Positions 1 through 18,135 of a DNA stretch of 64,000 nt are shown here, piece after piece (positions within the stretch are counted from its first letter, which is position 1; each line of letters begins with the position of its first letter). Origin of the DNA: Sycon ciliatum (lineage: Eukaryota > Porifera > Calcarea > Leucosolenida > Sycettidae). The stretch is from assembly GCF_964019385.1 (NCBI RefSeq), contig NC_088647.1, positions 9,025,401 to 9,089,400 of the forward strand, in the 5' to 3' direction. The notes beneath the pieces are model-generated. The model searched no databases, had not been told where the DNA came from, and saw only the letters and a program-made list of their open reading frames with translations. The translations under genes and the position numbers were made by a program.

Positions 1-57
1 TATGTGTGTGTGTGGGGGGGGGGCGCTCGCATGTGTTTGCTCGCAGCAAGAGTAGGC

Positions 58-237
58 ATGTTCTTGATCTTGCGACGTGGGTTGAGGCCTTCACCGTCTT
101 GGTCCAGATCATGGTCGACATTTCTTTGCACAGGACAGTGGAGTTGCTGTCCTATCAATTCCGCATCAAGGCTGCTGCAGACCTATCACTGAAGTGGGAC
201 ATCATTGAGCCAAGTCTGTGGCAGCTGATTTATTACT
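58..237 (+). mobile_element. Fossil gag-like fragment of a retroelement
   Basis: Translation gives a short stretch with TWVEAF, ELLSYQ, LKWDIIEPSLWQL and similar pieces. This resembles the region before the zinc knuckle in gag-like proteins of DIRS/LTR-type retroelements of invertebrates. Only this piece is visible; the element is partial and broken. Family assignment is by eye and could be wrong. It may or may not belong with the LTR relic at 3325-3616. Confidence 0.35.
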
Positions 238-769
238 GACTGTCTCCAACGCTGCTGCAAGGACGGTATGACAGGTGGTCCATTTAACGCACAACCATTT
301 AGCCCCATGCAGTCGTCTGGGCAAGGGATTGTGCTGGCCGAGAGATTACAACGCCCTCGCCCTAGCATTGCCAGAAGGAAACTGTTTGCCAGCGATAATC
401 TATTTTTCTTCTTTAAATACCACTTACTGTTTCGAGCATCACACGTGCCAGTCACCTCCAATGCCTTTGATGCTCTGCCCGGTCCAAGTTGGATGACTCC
501 AGAACCTTTGCTCCCACAGCTGCGGAGCGACCTGACACCATGGTCTAGCCAATCACCGCAGCAAAGTTCGTCCTTCTATTTGGGCAAGCTCCCTTTGCTG
601 CACGAGCATTTATCCGGCGTGGAATGAGCGACACAGCCAAGGAGATCATCAAGGTAACTGTCTTACTGGTTCTCATCCGTGTTGCTTGAACTCTTGTCAG
701 TATCCTCTTTACCACATGCGGTCTCAATGCACAAACATTTAATGCCTAACTACCCAGGGGGCTTTTTGT

Positions 770-2225
770 CCTCGTCCCTCTCTTGGCTCCGCCAAGATCT
801 CTCACTGCAGTGCCCCCTCTCTGACTCTTCCCTTGGCTCCGCCAAGATCCTGCTCCGGCAGTGACCCCTCTCTGACCTCTCTCTTGGCCCTGCCAAGATC
901 CTGCTCCGGCAGTGACCCCTCTCTTGGCTTCGCCAATATCCTGCTCCGGCAGAGACCCTTCTCTGACCTCTCTCTTGGCCCTGCCAAGATCCTGCTCCGG
1001 CAGTAACCCCTCTCTTTACTCAGGGCCCTCGGTCGCCGTCCCTCGGACGCAGACTCTTGTAGATACTTGGCTCCGCCAACATTCTGCTTCGACAGTGTCT
1101 ACCCGGCCGACCCTGAATCCTCTCTCGTAGATACTTGGCTCCGCCAACATTCTGCTCCGGCAGTGTCTACGTATATCTCTTGTCTGACCTCTCTCTCTTG
1201 GCCCTGCCAAGATCCTGCTCCGGCAGTGACCCCTCTCTTTACTCAGGGCCATCGGTCGCCGTCCCTCGGACGCAGACTCTTGTAGATACTTGGCTCCGTC
1301 AACATTCTTCTTCGGCAGTGTCTACCCGGCCGACCCTGAATCCTCCCTCGTAGATACTTGGCTCCGCCAACATTCTGCTCCGGCAGTGTCTACGTATTAC
1401 TCTTGTCCGACCTCTCTCTTGGCCCTGCCAAGATCCTGCTCCGGCAGTGACCCCTCTCTTTACTTAGGGCCCTCGGTCGCCGTTCCTCGGACGCAGACTC
1501 TTGTACTTGTAGATACTTGGCTCCACCAGTATTCTGCTTCGGCAGTGTCTACCCAGCTGACCCTGAATTCTCTGTCTGTTTGTGTGTTTGTCTGTCTGTC
1601 TGTTTTGTGTCTGTTTGTCTGCCTGTCTGTCTGTTTCTGTGTCTATCTGCCTTTCTATTTCCTTGCCTCGTCTCCATATCAACGAGACATGAATCATTGC
1701 CACACTCAAGCAGTCGAAGGCCGAACGCTAGCAAGGCTGCTAATGTGACAGTGGCTACAGCGGGGCAACGTGCACAATTGCCACCGGCGATTCCAAGACG
1801 TTCTCGGACACGTTCAGCTCCACCACCATCTCAACTACCCGGTGGCCCACCGTGGCTGGTGGTTACCCCGCCAAGATCCTGCTCCGGCAGTGACCCCTGG
1901 CTTGGCTCCGTCAAGATCCTGCTCCGGCAGTGACCTCTCTCTGACCTCTCTCTTGGCTCCACCAAGATTCTGCTCCGGCAGAGACCCCTCTCTTGGCTCC
2001 GCCTAGATCCTGCTCCGGCAGTGACCTCTCTCTGACCTCTCTCTTGGCTCCGCCAAGATCCTGCTCCGACAGTGTCTATGACTTTAACCTCGCTCACGGC
2101 TGCTTCGGTACGAGGCTTGCTGGCCACAATGGGCCGTGCTCATTTCCGGCTACTCAGGGCTCTCGGTCTTCGTCCCTCGGACGCGACTATCCTCTTGGCT
2201 TCGCCAAGATCCTGCTCTCTCTGTA
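770..2225. repeat. Hairpin-rich minisatellite, complex array
   Basis: An irregular array of 35-50-base units. Each unit carries two small inverted repeats: CTTGGCTCCGCCAAG (stem TTGGC/GCCAA) and CTGCTCCGGCAG (stem CTGC/GCAG around TCCG), usually followed by a CT-rich spacer. Unit order varies, and some stretches form higher-order repeats of about 220 bp, for example around 1015-1240 and 1240-1455. Open frames across it are by-products of the repeat. Confidence 0.85.
1059..1552. repeat. Five units able to form three-way junctions
   Basis: Within the minisatellite, five 44-base units (1059-1102, 1127-1170, 1282-1325, 1350-1393, 1509-1552) add an outer inverted repeat, GTAGATAC paired with GTGTCTAC, around the two inner hairpins. 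A single strand can fold into a closing stem plus two hairpins. The second loop is TCCG or TTCG closed mostly by C-G, the UNCG tetraloop pattern if transcribed. The fold is inferred from base pairing only. Confidence 0.6.
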
Positions 2226-3324
2226 GCCTCTCACTTCGCTGGCCAGCACCCTCCTAACCGCAAGCTGCTGTGTGTTGTAGTTAATGTAGCATTATAGTAA
2301 TAATGCAGATTAATGGGTGCATGCGGCTGCTTCGTGCTGCCACTCAAACTATGCTGCTATGATTGCTGGCGCTTTACTGCATGCTCATGCTTTGCTGCTG
2401 GCTACAGTCACGTGCGCTGTACATCACGGTATCCATGTCGGTCACACGCCTTGGTGCATGCTCACATGGTACTCTATGCGTCGTGGCATTCTATGTGTCA
2501 TACAACGTGACACTCAACGCGACAGAATGCCCATTTCACCGAATGCATGGCCCAACCGGATGCACCAGCCGCCGCTCCTCCGACGTCTGCCCGCCACATC
2601 CAACCCAACCGGATGCGCCAGCCGCCGCTCCTCCTACGCCTGCCCGCCACATCCATTGATAACCAGAAATGATGACAGCGTCTTTACCGATTCATCTCCA
2701 TGCCCAACGTAAGCTAATTCCCGATATGGCATTTTCTTTCCTGTCTTCCTTCAGTCTTCCTATTCTCTTCAGTCTTCCTTTCTGCGAGTGTGTGAATCCA
2801 GTTTAGTTTGGTAGGCATCCGATCATGGTGAGCCACGGTCTCCCCAGCTAACCTGGGACAATGTGTGTGACAATGCCCCTTATAGTGTATTCAGTTCGGT
2901 TTTTGAACTGCGATGTTCCTGGCAGGTTGTGCCAGTGTTGTGCAGCAAGCGTGCTGTGGTTTCAGGTCCTATTTGGAGGCCAGTTCTTTCCCTTTTGACC
3001 CCGTGAAATCGTGTGAACCTGGTGTGCTTCTACTTTATGATTTGTTTATCAGTTCATTCTTCTGTCTCTTCCAAACGTTATCATTTCCGATATTATTTGC
3101 CATACTCCGGTTGACGCTCTCCCAGTAATTTGCGATCTACTATAATGTTCACGACTACATACCTGTATATGCAAGACATCCATTCTGCCTATCTCCTATC
3201 GTCGAGTTTATTCCGACGCGACCATGCATGCCACCAGTTTCTTCAAAATCGCCGCCGGTTGTTGGTGTCCAGCTATCACCTAGTATTCTAATCACGAGGA
3301 CGTGATTGTATTTGAGAGGGGAGG
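2226..3324. other. No gene seen; ends in a purine tract
   Basis: I see no convincing coding exon here. The last bases (about 3312-3324) form a purine-rich tract directly before the LTR at 3325, so the right part is probably decayed internal sequence of that LTR element. Confidence 0.4.
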
Positions 3325-3616
3325 TGTAGCGTATAGCATATCCCGCACGGTAGTGTATTCCCATACGTTAGCATATCCCCGTACTGTATCCCCATACGTT
3401 AGCGTATCCCGTACATTAGCGTACGGAGTCTGCCTTTGTATAAAAGCTGCTGCTCACGATTCTTTTATTGCAAGTTAGTTAATTTAGTTGCCAGTCAGTT
3501 AATTCCATTGCCAGTTAATTTCATTGTCAGTTATAGTTACATTTCAATTTCCAGTTACAGTGTGTTCACTGAGACCCGTGTGCATTTGCCTCCGAGAGAG
3601 ACTGCGGCCCGCTACA
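3325..3616 (+). mobile_element. Fossil LTR (3' LTR) of an LTR retrotransposon
   Basis: A 292-bp segment starts TGTAGCG and ends CGCTACA, the TG...CA ends typical of LTRs. It is preceded by a polypurine tract and contains a TATAAAAG box near 3438 followed by short T-rich repeats. This fits a 3' LTR of a Ty3/gypsy-like element, though the family is inferred. No matching 5' LTR or intact coding region is visible, so the element is broken and incomplete. Confidence 0.55.
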
Positions 3617-3925
3617 CTTCCAAGCTCTCTCGTTTTGAAAATTTGTATAGAAATCAAAACTTCCCGCGAAAAATCGATGTTTCTAGTACCAAAACTTGTA
3701 CGCGAAAAATCTTTCTGCACTCGATGACGCAATATCTCCATACAAACACAGGGTTCGTATGAAAGCCAGTTCATACGGATTCTCCGTGCCGAAAAATGGT
3801 ATGAAGCACGCCTGGAAAATCCGTAGCGCCCATGCAGATTTTTGGCACAGAAAATCGTACCCCGGAACCTCTCTCTTACGGTTTGTCTTGTCTGTTTCCA
3901 TATGTTCTGCCCTGTGCCCGTGCAG
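3617..3925. other. Spacer; right end is intron-like flank of duplicated exon
   Basis: No gene is seen. The last ~45 bases before 3926 resemble the intron end before the last exon of the JmjC gene (about 15,790-15,836), including ATATGTTCTGCCCTGTG and a splice-acceptor AG. Confidence 0.5.
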
Positions 3926-4231
3926 GAACCACTGTGCCACTTTGACATAACAAACCCAAACAACCCATGCCGCACGCCGGCATGTAATGACGGACAGATC
4001 TCAGATGAATTGGCAGACTTTCTCAACATGACAAAGCCAGATGTGGAAGAAGAGGGAGACGAAGATGAGGAGAAAAACGAGAGGGAGTGTATTCGCCACA
4101 TCCTGGACTACTGTGAGCGGTACGAAGACCGTGGTTGTGTCATTGCACTACCCCAATTACTGAACAAGAAATCAGAGCCGGAACTCGAGCTCATCAACCA
4201 ACTCCGCAGTCCACTAACTCCGAAGAACTGA
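3926..4231 (+). pseudogene. Orphan duplicate of the last exon of the JmjC gene
   Basis: This segment encodes 101 residues from EPLCHFDITNPNNPCRT to SPLTPKN and a stop. It matches the last exon of the JmjC gene (15837-16166) with many substitutions and a shorter acidic run. The splice acceptor, reading frame and stop are kept, and the 3' flank also matches to about 4505. No other JmjC exon occurs upstream in the window. It may be the end of a paralogue whose earlier exons lie outside the window, or a dead partial duplication. The intact frame despite divergence suggests past or present selection. Confidence 0.7.
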
Positions 4232-4505
4232 AACGCAGCTCCATAGCTTGATCATGACTTTGCTGCACAGCTGCAACACCTGCCCAACGTCTTTCAAATC
4301 CTGCTTATCTCGGTCAATATCATGTCTCTTTGAGTGTGTGTGCAAAATCCCTTGACAAAGTATGAGTGAATGAGCAAATTGACAAGATACTGTGCATCGC
4401 TGGCCGTGGAATTACCGCCGCTTCAAGAAGAGTGAAATCTTGATTCAAATTTTATCCATTACATCAATGGCATACCTTAATTTCAACAAAAAATGACGAT
4501 TGGCC
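4232..4505 (+). repeat. Duplicated 3' flank, matches 16167-16480
   Basis: This stretch aligns by eye with the sequence after the JmjC gene stop at 16166 (shared CTTGATCATGACTTTGCTG, GAGCAAATTGACAAGATACT, TTGGCCCCCTATTCACATCT). It shows that the duplication covered the end of an intron, the last exon and several hundred bases of 3' flank. Confidence 0.8.
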
Positions 4506-4539
4506 CCCTATTCACATCTGACGGCTCATATATATATAA

Positions 4540-4625
4540 TGTTACACACACACACACACGCACCTCAGACCTCAGACCTGCCCATCGCGGAAGCGATGAT
4601 AGCGAACCGCTATGTTAGACATAGC

Positions 4626-4658
<33 letters not shown>

Positions 4659-4735
4659 TTGACCTTTGACCTTTGACGCCCATCGCCGGAGGTGATGATA
4701 GCAATGCTACGGCAGAAGCCATAGCAACTTGTGCT
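4540..4735. repeat. Two related (CA)n-GACCT-hairpin repeats
   Basis: Two similar blocks follow (CA)n tracts. The first has CAGACCT repeats and then CATCGCGGAAGCGATG. The second (4650-4735) has three CTTTGAC repeats and then CATCGCCGGAGGTGATG. Each carries a CATCGC/GYGATG hairpin, followed by a second inverted segment (GCTATG...CATAGC in the first). The GACCTTTGACC core of the second equals a direct repeat of AGGTCA with one-base spacing on the other strand. Confidence 0.55.
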
Positions 4736-4974
4736 GGGATTGCACCATTCAACAGCTTGCAAGGCTGAAGAATTGACCGTCACTATTCAGCCTGGTCTAC
4801 ACCATACAGCTATTTTGAAGTGATTTTTCTGGCCAGTGAATCCCTATTTTTGGTCTTTTCATTTTTTTCCCGCACACACATCACACCACATACTCCGGCA
4901 TGCACTGGCTGTTGGTAACCACCCAGGAGAATGAAAGAAAAGTCAGGAAGAGTCTGAGAAAGAGAAGAAAGACG

Positions 4975-5053
4975 TGTGTGACCATAATCGTCGGGAATCG
5001 AACCCGCAACTTATCGATTGGAAATCGCTGCACATACCACTGCACCATATGGG

Positions 5054-5060
<7 letters not shown>
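4975..5060 (-). mobile_element. tRNA-derived SINE head
   Basis: On the minus strand a tRNA-like A box (TGGTGCAGTGGTA) is followed by a B box (GGTTCGATTCC) at tRNA spacing. The acceptor ends do not pair, so this is not a working tRNA gene but a tRNA-derived SINE or tRNA relic. A (CA)n tract abuts it. Confidence 0.55.
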
Positions 5061-5085
<25 letters not shown>

Positions 5086-5486
5086 ATAAGGAGGTGAAAT
5101 CGGAAGGCAGCCTGTGCCGACAATGCTAACATGACATTGGCTCCCTGATTTTCAAGCTGTCTCTACTTATGGGCTTATCTTAGCAGGTGCAGTGCATAGT
5201 AATAATAATGATCTGTTACAGTGCTACAGTGATACTGCACAGCATTGACAGCACTCAGCATAATGACCTCATAGTTCAGGACAATGACCTCATAATTCAG
5301 GACAATGACCTCGTCGTTATCATTACCTTGACCATTCTAATCAATTATGTGGTGTTGGTGGCAAATATACTTTCATGCGCTATGCGTCTTCTTACTTTTC
5401 TTGCTCGCACACCACTTCTCAACCGCAGACGTTGCCATTGAACGCCGCATGTTTTTTACAGACGTGTGCGTGCGTGTGTCCTGTGT

Positions 5487-5539
5487 CTCTCTATCTCTCT
5501 CTCTCTCTCTCTCACTCTCTATCTCTCTCACTCTCACTG

Positions 5540-5592
<53 letters not shown>

Positions 5593-5620
5593 GTCCTCTC
5601 TCTCTGTCTCTCTCTCTCTG

Positions 5621-5714
<94 letters not shown>

Positions 5715-5787
5715 ACTCTCTCTCTCACTCTCTCTCGCTCTCTCGCTCCTCTCTCTCTCTCACTCTCTCTCTCTCACTCTCTCTCTC

Positions 5788-5822
<35 letters not shown>
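5487..5822. repeat. (CT)n microsatellite, ~340 bp
   Basis: A nearly uninterrupted CT tract with scattered CA, GT and TCCT variants. All open frames across it (Leu-Ser or Arg-Glu repeats) are artefacts. Confidence 0.97.
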
Positions 5823-5823
<1 letters not shown>

Positions 5824-6372
5824 CCCAGGCGCGTAGCCCGCGGCATGGAGCAAGTAGAAACCCCACCCCCACCCCCCCCCCAAAAACTTCGACCTAGAAT
5901 CAGCATTCACAAAATGACCATGAATGACATGCACCATGGTACCAGACATCCTACATATGCGGCCGTGCACCCCCTCCCCCCCCCCCCCCCCAAGGGGACC
6001 AGCTACGCCCCTGGTGTGTTTGTGTGCTTGCGCATGTGTGTGTGTGGGTATCCACTAGTTCAGTTGTGTGCTCTAGTCTCCTTTTTTCTTTTTTTTTTGA
6101 AGCATGTGTCAAGCCTCTTTTAAATTTTACGGGCAAAAATTACCTGTTTGACAGCATGAAAAAAGGCCTGAAAGGGCCTTGGATGAGCTGCATCAAGGAC
6201 AGCTTCATTAGAATATTAAACTGCTGTGTTTGAGCATGAAATCGCGTAAATCGCGAGGGCTAGACATAGTTTTGTCTCACCGGAAACTTCGACATGCAAT
6301 ACAATACAACATACTCCGACATGCAATGCATTACAATACAACATACTTGTACACTGGAAGGAACTACTAGTA
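5823..6372. other. No gene seen; homopolymer C/G-rich spacer
   Basis: Contains C-runs near 5865-5880 and 5975-5992. Short AACATACT and ACATGCAAT repeats lie near 6295-6355. No coding signal is recognised. Confidence 0.5.
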
Positions 6373-6601
6373 CTGTGGAGGACATGGAAATCCAGTCGAA
6401 TGACCTGGGCCGGCGCCCTGCTGGCATCAGCGCGTACAGAACATTGCACACAGTACACATGTTGATCCGACACTACCAGAGGCAGAGTGCTGCAGCGCAT
6501 AGTGTCTGCTCTTACCGCTTGCTCACGCCGCCACGGTTGCAGTGCATGGCCAGCGCCCTGGGGCCGCTAGACGTACGACCGGATTTCCATGTCCAGGACA
6601 G
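6373..6601. mobile_element. MITE family 1, copy 1
   Basis: A 229-bp element with terminal inverted repeats beginning CTGT and containing GGACATGGAAATCC, flanked by TA on both sides. A related copy lies at 49159-49365. It has no coding capacity, so it is a non-autonomous TA-target DNA transposon, by structure. Confidence 0.75.
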
Positions 6602-6805
6602 TACATGATCATTGTCATTGCAACAACATCAGAACAGTTTACATGACTGTGTTCCGTTACTAGGAAGTGCCGAAACAGTCACAGTGCGATCAGCGGGTAC
6701 GCCCATTTCACAAGCAATGATACAACTATGTATCGGATTGCTTGTGAAATCCGACTGTGACGTACGTGGAGTGGGGGTGGTAGGAGGAGAGAAGAGCGAA
6801 GACTA

Positions 6806-6824
6806 CTAACCCTAACCCTAACCT
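6806..6824. repeat. Short interstitial telomere-like repeat
   Basis: Three tandem CCCTAA units, equal to the animal telomere repeat TTAGGG on the other strand. Too short to be a telomere. Confidence 0.6.
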
Positions 6825-6942
6825 TGTAAGAGCACTGCATTGCATTGCATACCCAAGCTCGAAGCTCCGATGCAATTCAGAAACGCTAACGAGCTGTTTG
6901 CCCAGACCAAGCCAAGCGCTCATAGCCTATTACTAGTTGGCC

Positions 6943-6986
6943 CTATCAACCCGGCGATCAACCCGGCTATCAACCCGGCGATCGAT
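6943..6986. repeat. 12-bp tandem repeat
   Basis: Three and a third copies of a unit ATCAACCCGGC with alternating T/G at one position. Confidence 0.7.
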
Positions 6987-7218
6987 TTCTGGTTACAGTG
7001 AAAGCAGGAGTGGTCGTGAAATCCCTTTCGAAGTTAGTTTCGTATCACCACTCCCTGGTGCGGAAAGCAGGACTGTGTGGAAGGACCACACGATCCACGC
7101 ACTGAGTCTGTGACACAAACTACAGAGTACAGTACTCAGTAGTGCACTAGTGTCGTAGTGCTAGTCCGTAGTGCTAGTCCGTAGTCGCCTAGTACTAGTA
7201 GTAGATCTACCCGCCTAG

Positions 7219-7252
7219 TAGCAAGAGTATTATAACCCCCATACTCTTGCTA
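7219..7252. repeat. Perfect 12-bp-stem inverted repeat
   Basis: TAGCAAGAGTAT pairs with ATACTCTTGCTA around a 10-base loop (TATAACCCCC). It sits in a tract dense in CTAGTA/TACTAG. Function unknown. Confidence 0.6.
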
Positions 7253-7287
7253 GTACTGTACTAGTACTAGCATTAGCAGTGACAGTA

Positions 7288-7475
7288 CAGTCAGACCTCG
7301 CTTATCCGGTCCTCTTTTATCCGGATCCCTCGCCATCCGGAAGAAAATTGTTGGTTGCCGATTTACAGCATATGCCATGCATACATACAGTATGTGTGTT
7401 CGATTATCCGGTTCCCTTGCCTATCCGGACATTTTTCTGGAAAACGGATGTGTGCGGTTATGCGAGGTCTGACTG
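7288..7475. mobile_element. Short pogo/Tigger-like MITE
   Basis: A 188-bp element flanked by TA. It starts CAGTCAGACCTCGCTTATCC and ends GGTTATGCGAGGTCTGACTG, a 15-18-bp terminal inverted repeat. Several TATCCGG motifs lie inside. The CAGTCAGACCTCG ends are typical of pogo/Tigger-derived MITEs. No coding sequence. Confidence 0.75.
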
Positions 7476-7485
7476 TAGTACTACT

Positions 7486-8309
7486 ACAGTACTAGTACCC
7501 GAAGATGCTACCACACTCCAGCTCGCTGTAAATGCGCTGGCAGACTGGGGAATGGCCTGGCACATTAGGTTTGAACCTACAAAGTCTCAGTCCCTCCTGG
7601 TTTCTCACCATCTCAACACAGTCGTCGTCCCACCGATTGTATTCCAGGGCACAGTTGTTCCGGAAGTCGACCAGCTGAAGCTGCTGGGTGTGCTGTTTGA
7701 CCAACACCTGTCCTTCACAGCTCATATCAGGCAATTGGCTATTCGAGGCTCGCAGCGTCTCGGCTTCCTCCGGAAAGCCTCACGAGTGCTGGACTCCAGG
7801 TGCCGTGGAGTGATCTACAAGGGCTTCGTCCGCCCGGTTTTGGAGTACGCGGCATGCTCGTGTATATGAGCGCTGCACCCACCACTCTGGCTCGCCTCAC
7901 TGCCATCCAGCGCCGTGGCCTTCACCTAATCGGTGATGGAGCCTACCTCCCTAGCTTGGACATCCGCAGAATGGTCGGCGCACTCTGCTTTCTCTACAAG
8001 CTCCACTTTTCAACTGGCCCAGACATGCTTCTCACCCTTCTTCCACCCCGAGCGACCAACACATCACACCATAGCCGACGCACACAAAAGCATCCCTCAC
8101 ACCAGTTTCAGCTCACTTCCACTCTTCCGCCCAGAGCACGGAATGATGTCCTTCGGTCCTTCCCTGACGCTGTTGTGGAGGTCTGGAACCAGCTCCCGCA
8201 GTGCGTTCTGCTGAACCAGCCAACAAGGAAAGGACTGCAGACGTTCAAAGAAAAGGTCAACACCCACCTGCGCCTTACCCGCTGGGAGTGGGCAACGGAC
8301 AGGCTATGA
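7486..8309 (+). pseudogene. LINE fragment: C-terminal part of a reverse transcriptase
   Basis: Two open pieces encode the thumb and C-terminal region of a non-LTR reverse transcriptase. The first (to about 7858) includes LGVLFDQHLSFTAHI and VRPVLEYAAC. The second (about 7862-8309) includes IQRRGLHLIG, LDIRRMVGALCFLYK, VWNQLP and a final FKEKVNTHLRL. A frameshift near 7858-7862 separates them. The catalytic region and everything upstream are missing, so it is a 5'-truncated dead copy. CR1/Jockey-like by appearance; the clade is uncertain. Confidence 0.8.
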
Positions 8310-8922
8310 ATCAAAGAAAAAAGACAAAAAAAGCTCTAACTCTGTTGGCCTCCTCCTCCTTCGTTGACTCTCTGATAACTTACTTATTAATATTATTGTG
8401 CATACTTTTCCCCGTAATCCCCAGTTATCTACCCCCCCCCCCTGCGTATTTATTTTCTGTAATCTTTTGCTTTTGTGGAGCGCTTGGGTTGCAATGAAGC
8501 CGAGACCCAATGCCCGGTCGGTCAAGCTGCCCCTAGGCCCTGCCTCTCCCCCACTCCTCCATATGTCCCATCGCTGCCTTGCTGATTTGTGCCGTCAAAT
8601 GGTGTGTGTTTTTTTGTAAAAAAAAAACTGTAGTAGTGGAAGCTCCAGCTCGGCGTAGCCTGGCCTGGCTTGATGTATGTATGTGTCACATTGTGTGTGT
8701 CACTGACTTCCTGAGTGTGTGAAGCAGGGTGTAGTAAAATACATACTACTCCCTGGTGTGAAGTGACTTCTTCGAGAATCAGATGAAGATGAAGCATGTA
8801 GATCTGAGCAGCTGAACGAATGAATTTTCGGACATACTCGAGCAACACTGATGCTCGAATGCAATGAGTTTCGGCTTTGCTTTGACTCTTGAAAACTATT
8901 TGGCCGAGAAGGATAAGCAACC
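8310..8922. other. Upstream flank of the JmjC gene
   Basis: No coding signal. C-run near 8430 and A-run near 8618. The last ~200 bases are the presumed 5' UTR/promoter region; no TATA box is evident. The motif TACTACTCCCTGGTG near 8743 recurs in the hairpins at 39,020 and 60,090. Confidence 0.4.
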
Positions 8923-16166
<7,244 letters not shown>

Positions 16167-17231
16167 AGCGCAGCTGCATAGCTTGATCATGACTTTGCTG
16201 AACAGCTGCAACACCTGCCCAAGGACTTTCAAATCCTGCTTATCTCGGTCAACATCATGTCTCTTTGAATGAATGTGTGCAAAATCCCTCAACAAAGTAT
16301 GAGTGAATGAGCAAATTGACAAGATACTGTGCATCGCTAGCCGTGGAATTACCGCCGCTTCAAGAAGAGTGCAATCTTGATTCAAATTTTATCGATTACA
16401 CCGATGGCATAACTTTTAAATTTCGACAAAAAATGACGATTGGCCCCCTATTCACATCTGACGGCTCATATATTACTGTGAGTGTGACTAAAGTACGCTA
16501 TGATAATAACAATAGGCCATAGCGTGTTCTGTATTGCACGTACTCGGTCTTCTTGTACCTCACTGGTGCTCTAGCACCACAAGTGCACACATGGGTGGCT
16601 GACATTTATTTATCACACACATACGTGTACATTGCTGTATTCACTGCATGCATTGCTGCTTGCATTTATTTATCACATACACTCAGAACAACAAGGGGCC
16701 ATCAAGGCTAGTTAGTCGCTACTCTGGAGTTTCATGCTTTCACAATCATCACACATACTCACACAGGCATCCTGTGCTGCATGCATGCTGGCCAATGAAA
16801 TGATTGTATCATTGTAAAGTGAACTCTGAAACTTTATTTTGCTGCAACTACAAGACATCGACAGGCCCATCGTGGATGTGTGAGGTCTGAAAGTCCTGCA
16901 TGAACTGCCATCGGCATCATATAGAGCATATTGCTGTGCATAGCGAGACATCAAAGTGCAGGAAGCATGCCAGGACATTGCTGTAATATTCTACTGTGAC
17001 AAACCTCTAATACTAATAGACATCACGACATTTGTTTTGTAAGTTGTGTAAGCTTTGAGGTGATGATCAGCAGCACACAACACAATCTCGGGGTTCAGGA
17101 TGCAACCCACTGGAGGCTGTATTGCAGCCTCGACAAACGGTGAACGAGTGTGCTTGCACATACTTGCTATGATACTTGCAAGAACTCACAGCTGGTGGCA
17201 CAAGAGAGTCGTATCAAAACCAGTTTAGGTA
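16167..17231. other. 3' flank of the JmjC gene; no other gene
   Basis: The first ~310 bases are the partner of the duplicated flank at 4232-4505. CATTTATTTATCACA occurs twice (near 16,605 and 16,664). No coding signal is seen. Confidence 0.5.
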
Positions 17232-17445
17232 CTGTAAAAGCCATATATATAACAAAGTGCTAACTCTAACAAGTTAACGAGGAGAAATCTGTCGTTAAAA
17301 TAGAAACCGTTATACAGAAATCGCTACATATACTGTCCTATTGAGCGTTGAGAATGAGTGAGAATCGTTACCTTTGGTACACGTAAACTAGTCAATTTTG
17401 GGAAATCGTTATATATGCGCCTCGTTAGAATAATGGCTTTTACAG
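17232..17445. mobile_element. MITE with CTGTAAAAGCCAT ends
   Basis: A 214-bp element flanked by TA with perfect 13-bp terminal inverted repeats CTGTAAAAGCCAT. The interior has several GTTA/CGTTATA motifs and no coding sequence. Confidence 0.8.
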
Positions 17446-18135
17446 TACAACTCATTGACTGGTACATGTACGGCTAGCACTATTAGTCATGTCATGCACC
17501 CCCTGCGTGCCTGGTCGCAAGCTTTCGGTTGACTGCGGGTAGCAGCATGGATGGAAAAACCGCTCCCAGACAGGACTTTAACCGGGTACCTCTTGTTTCA
17601 CTACTGTACAAGCAGAAATATTCGTCTGGAATTTAATTTCGTCTTTTTCGTCCACGGAGCTTTGGGACTAAATTAAATGACGGGCGAATGTCGATTTGTC
17701 CAGCGTTGCAATACACTGTTATAGTCAATGGACTAAATTTTCAACCGGACGAAATCCCTTTCTTAGGAGTTGGACGAAATTATTGACCGACGAAATTGTC
17801 TGCCTGTACAGTATCTTGATCTTAGACCAGCCTACAACTGTACTAGGCCTGCCCGGTTATCAGGGAAGCACTGCCACGCGAGAACCAGCTCAAACTGGAG
17901 TACATACATGTACATGTACAACAGGAATCATATCAACATCTTCAACAGCGCAAGACACTTGGCAGCAGAAATGTGATGACGCCAAGAGGTACTGTATGGT
18001 CTTGTGATAGGAATATTACAGTAACCGGTGGTGTACACAATGTGTTATCACCTCCCCCAAGCTAGACCGATCCCTGATTCTTGGCGAGCTTCAAGAGAGC
18101 ATGCACACACGGATATCATGCATCGAGATCAATTG
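17446..18135. other. No gene seen
   Basis: Spacer between the JmjC gene and the 3' end of the TRAF-like gene. Repeated short motifs such as GGACGAAAT near 17,640-17,790; nothing else recognised. Confidence 0.4.

Noticed and set aside
1059-1552. Hammerhead-type ribozyme repeats
   Set aside because: The three-way fold is suggestive, but the hammerhead core (CUGANGA and GAAA) is missing.
3544-4101. 185-residue minus-strand frame
   Set aside because: Antisense of the duplicated JmjC exon and LTR; its Ser run is the complement of the Glu codons.
5347-6123. 258-residue Leu/Ser-rich frame
   Set aside because: Translation of the (CT)n microsatellite and flanks.
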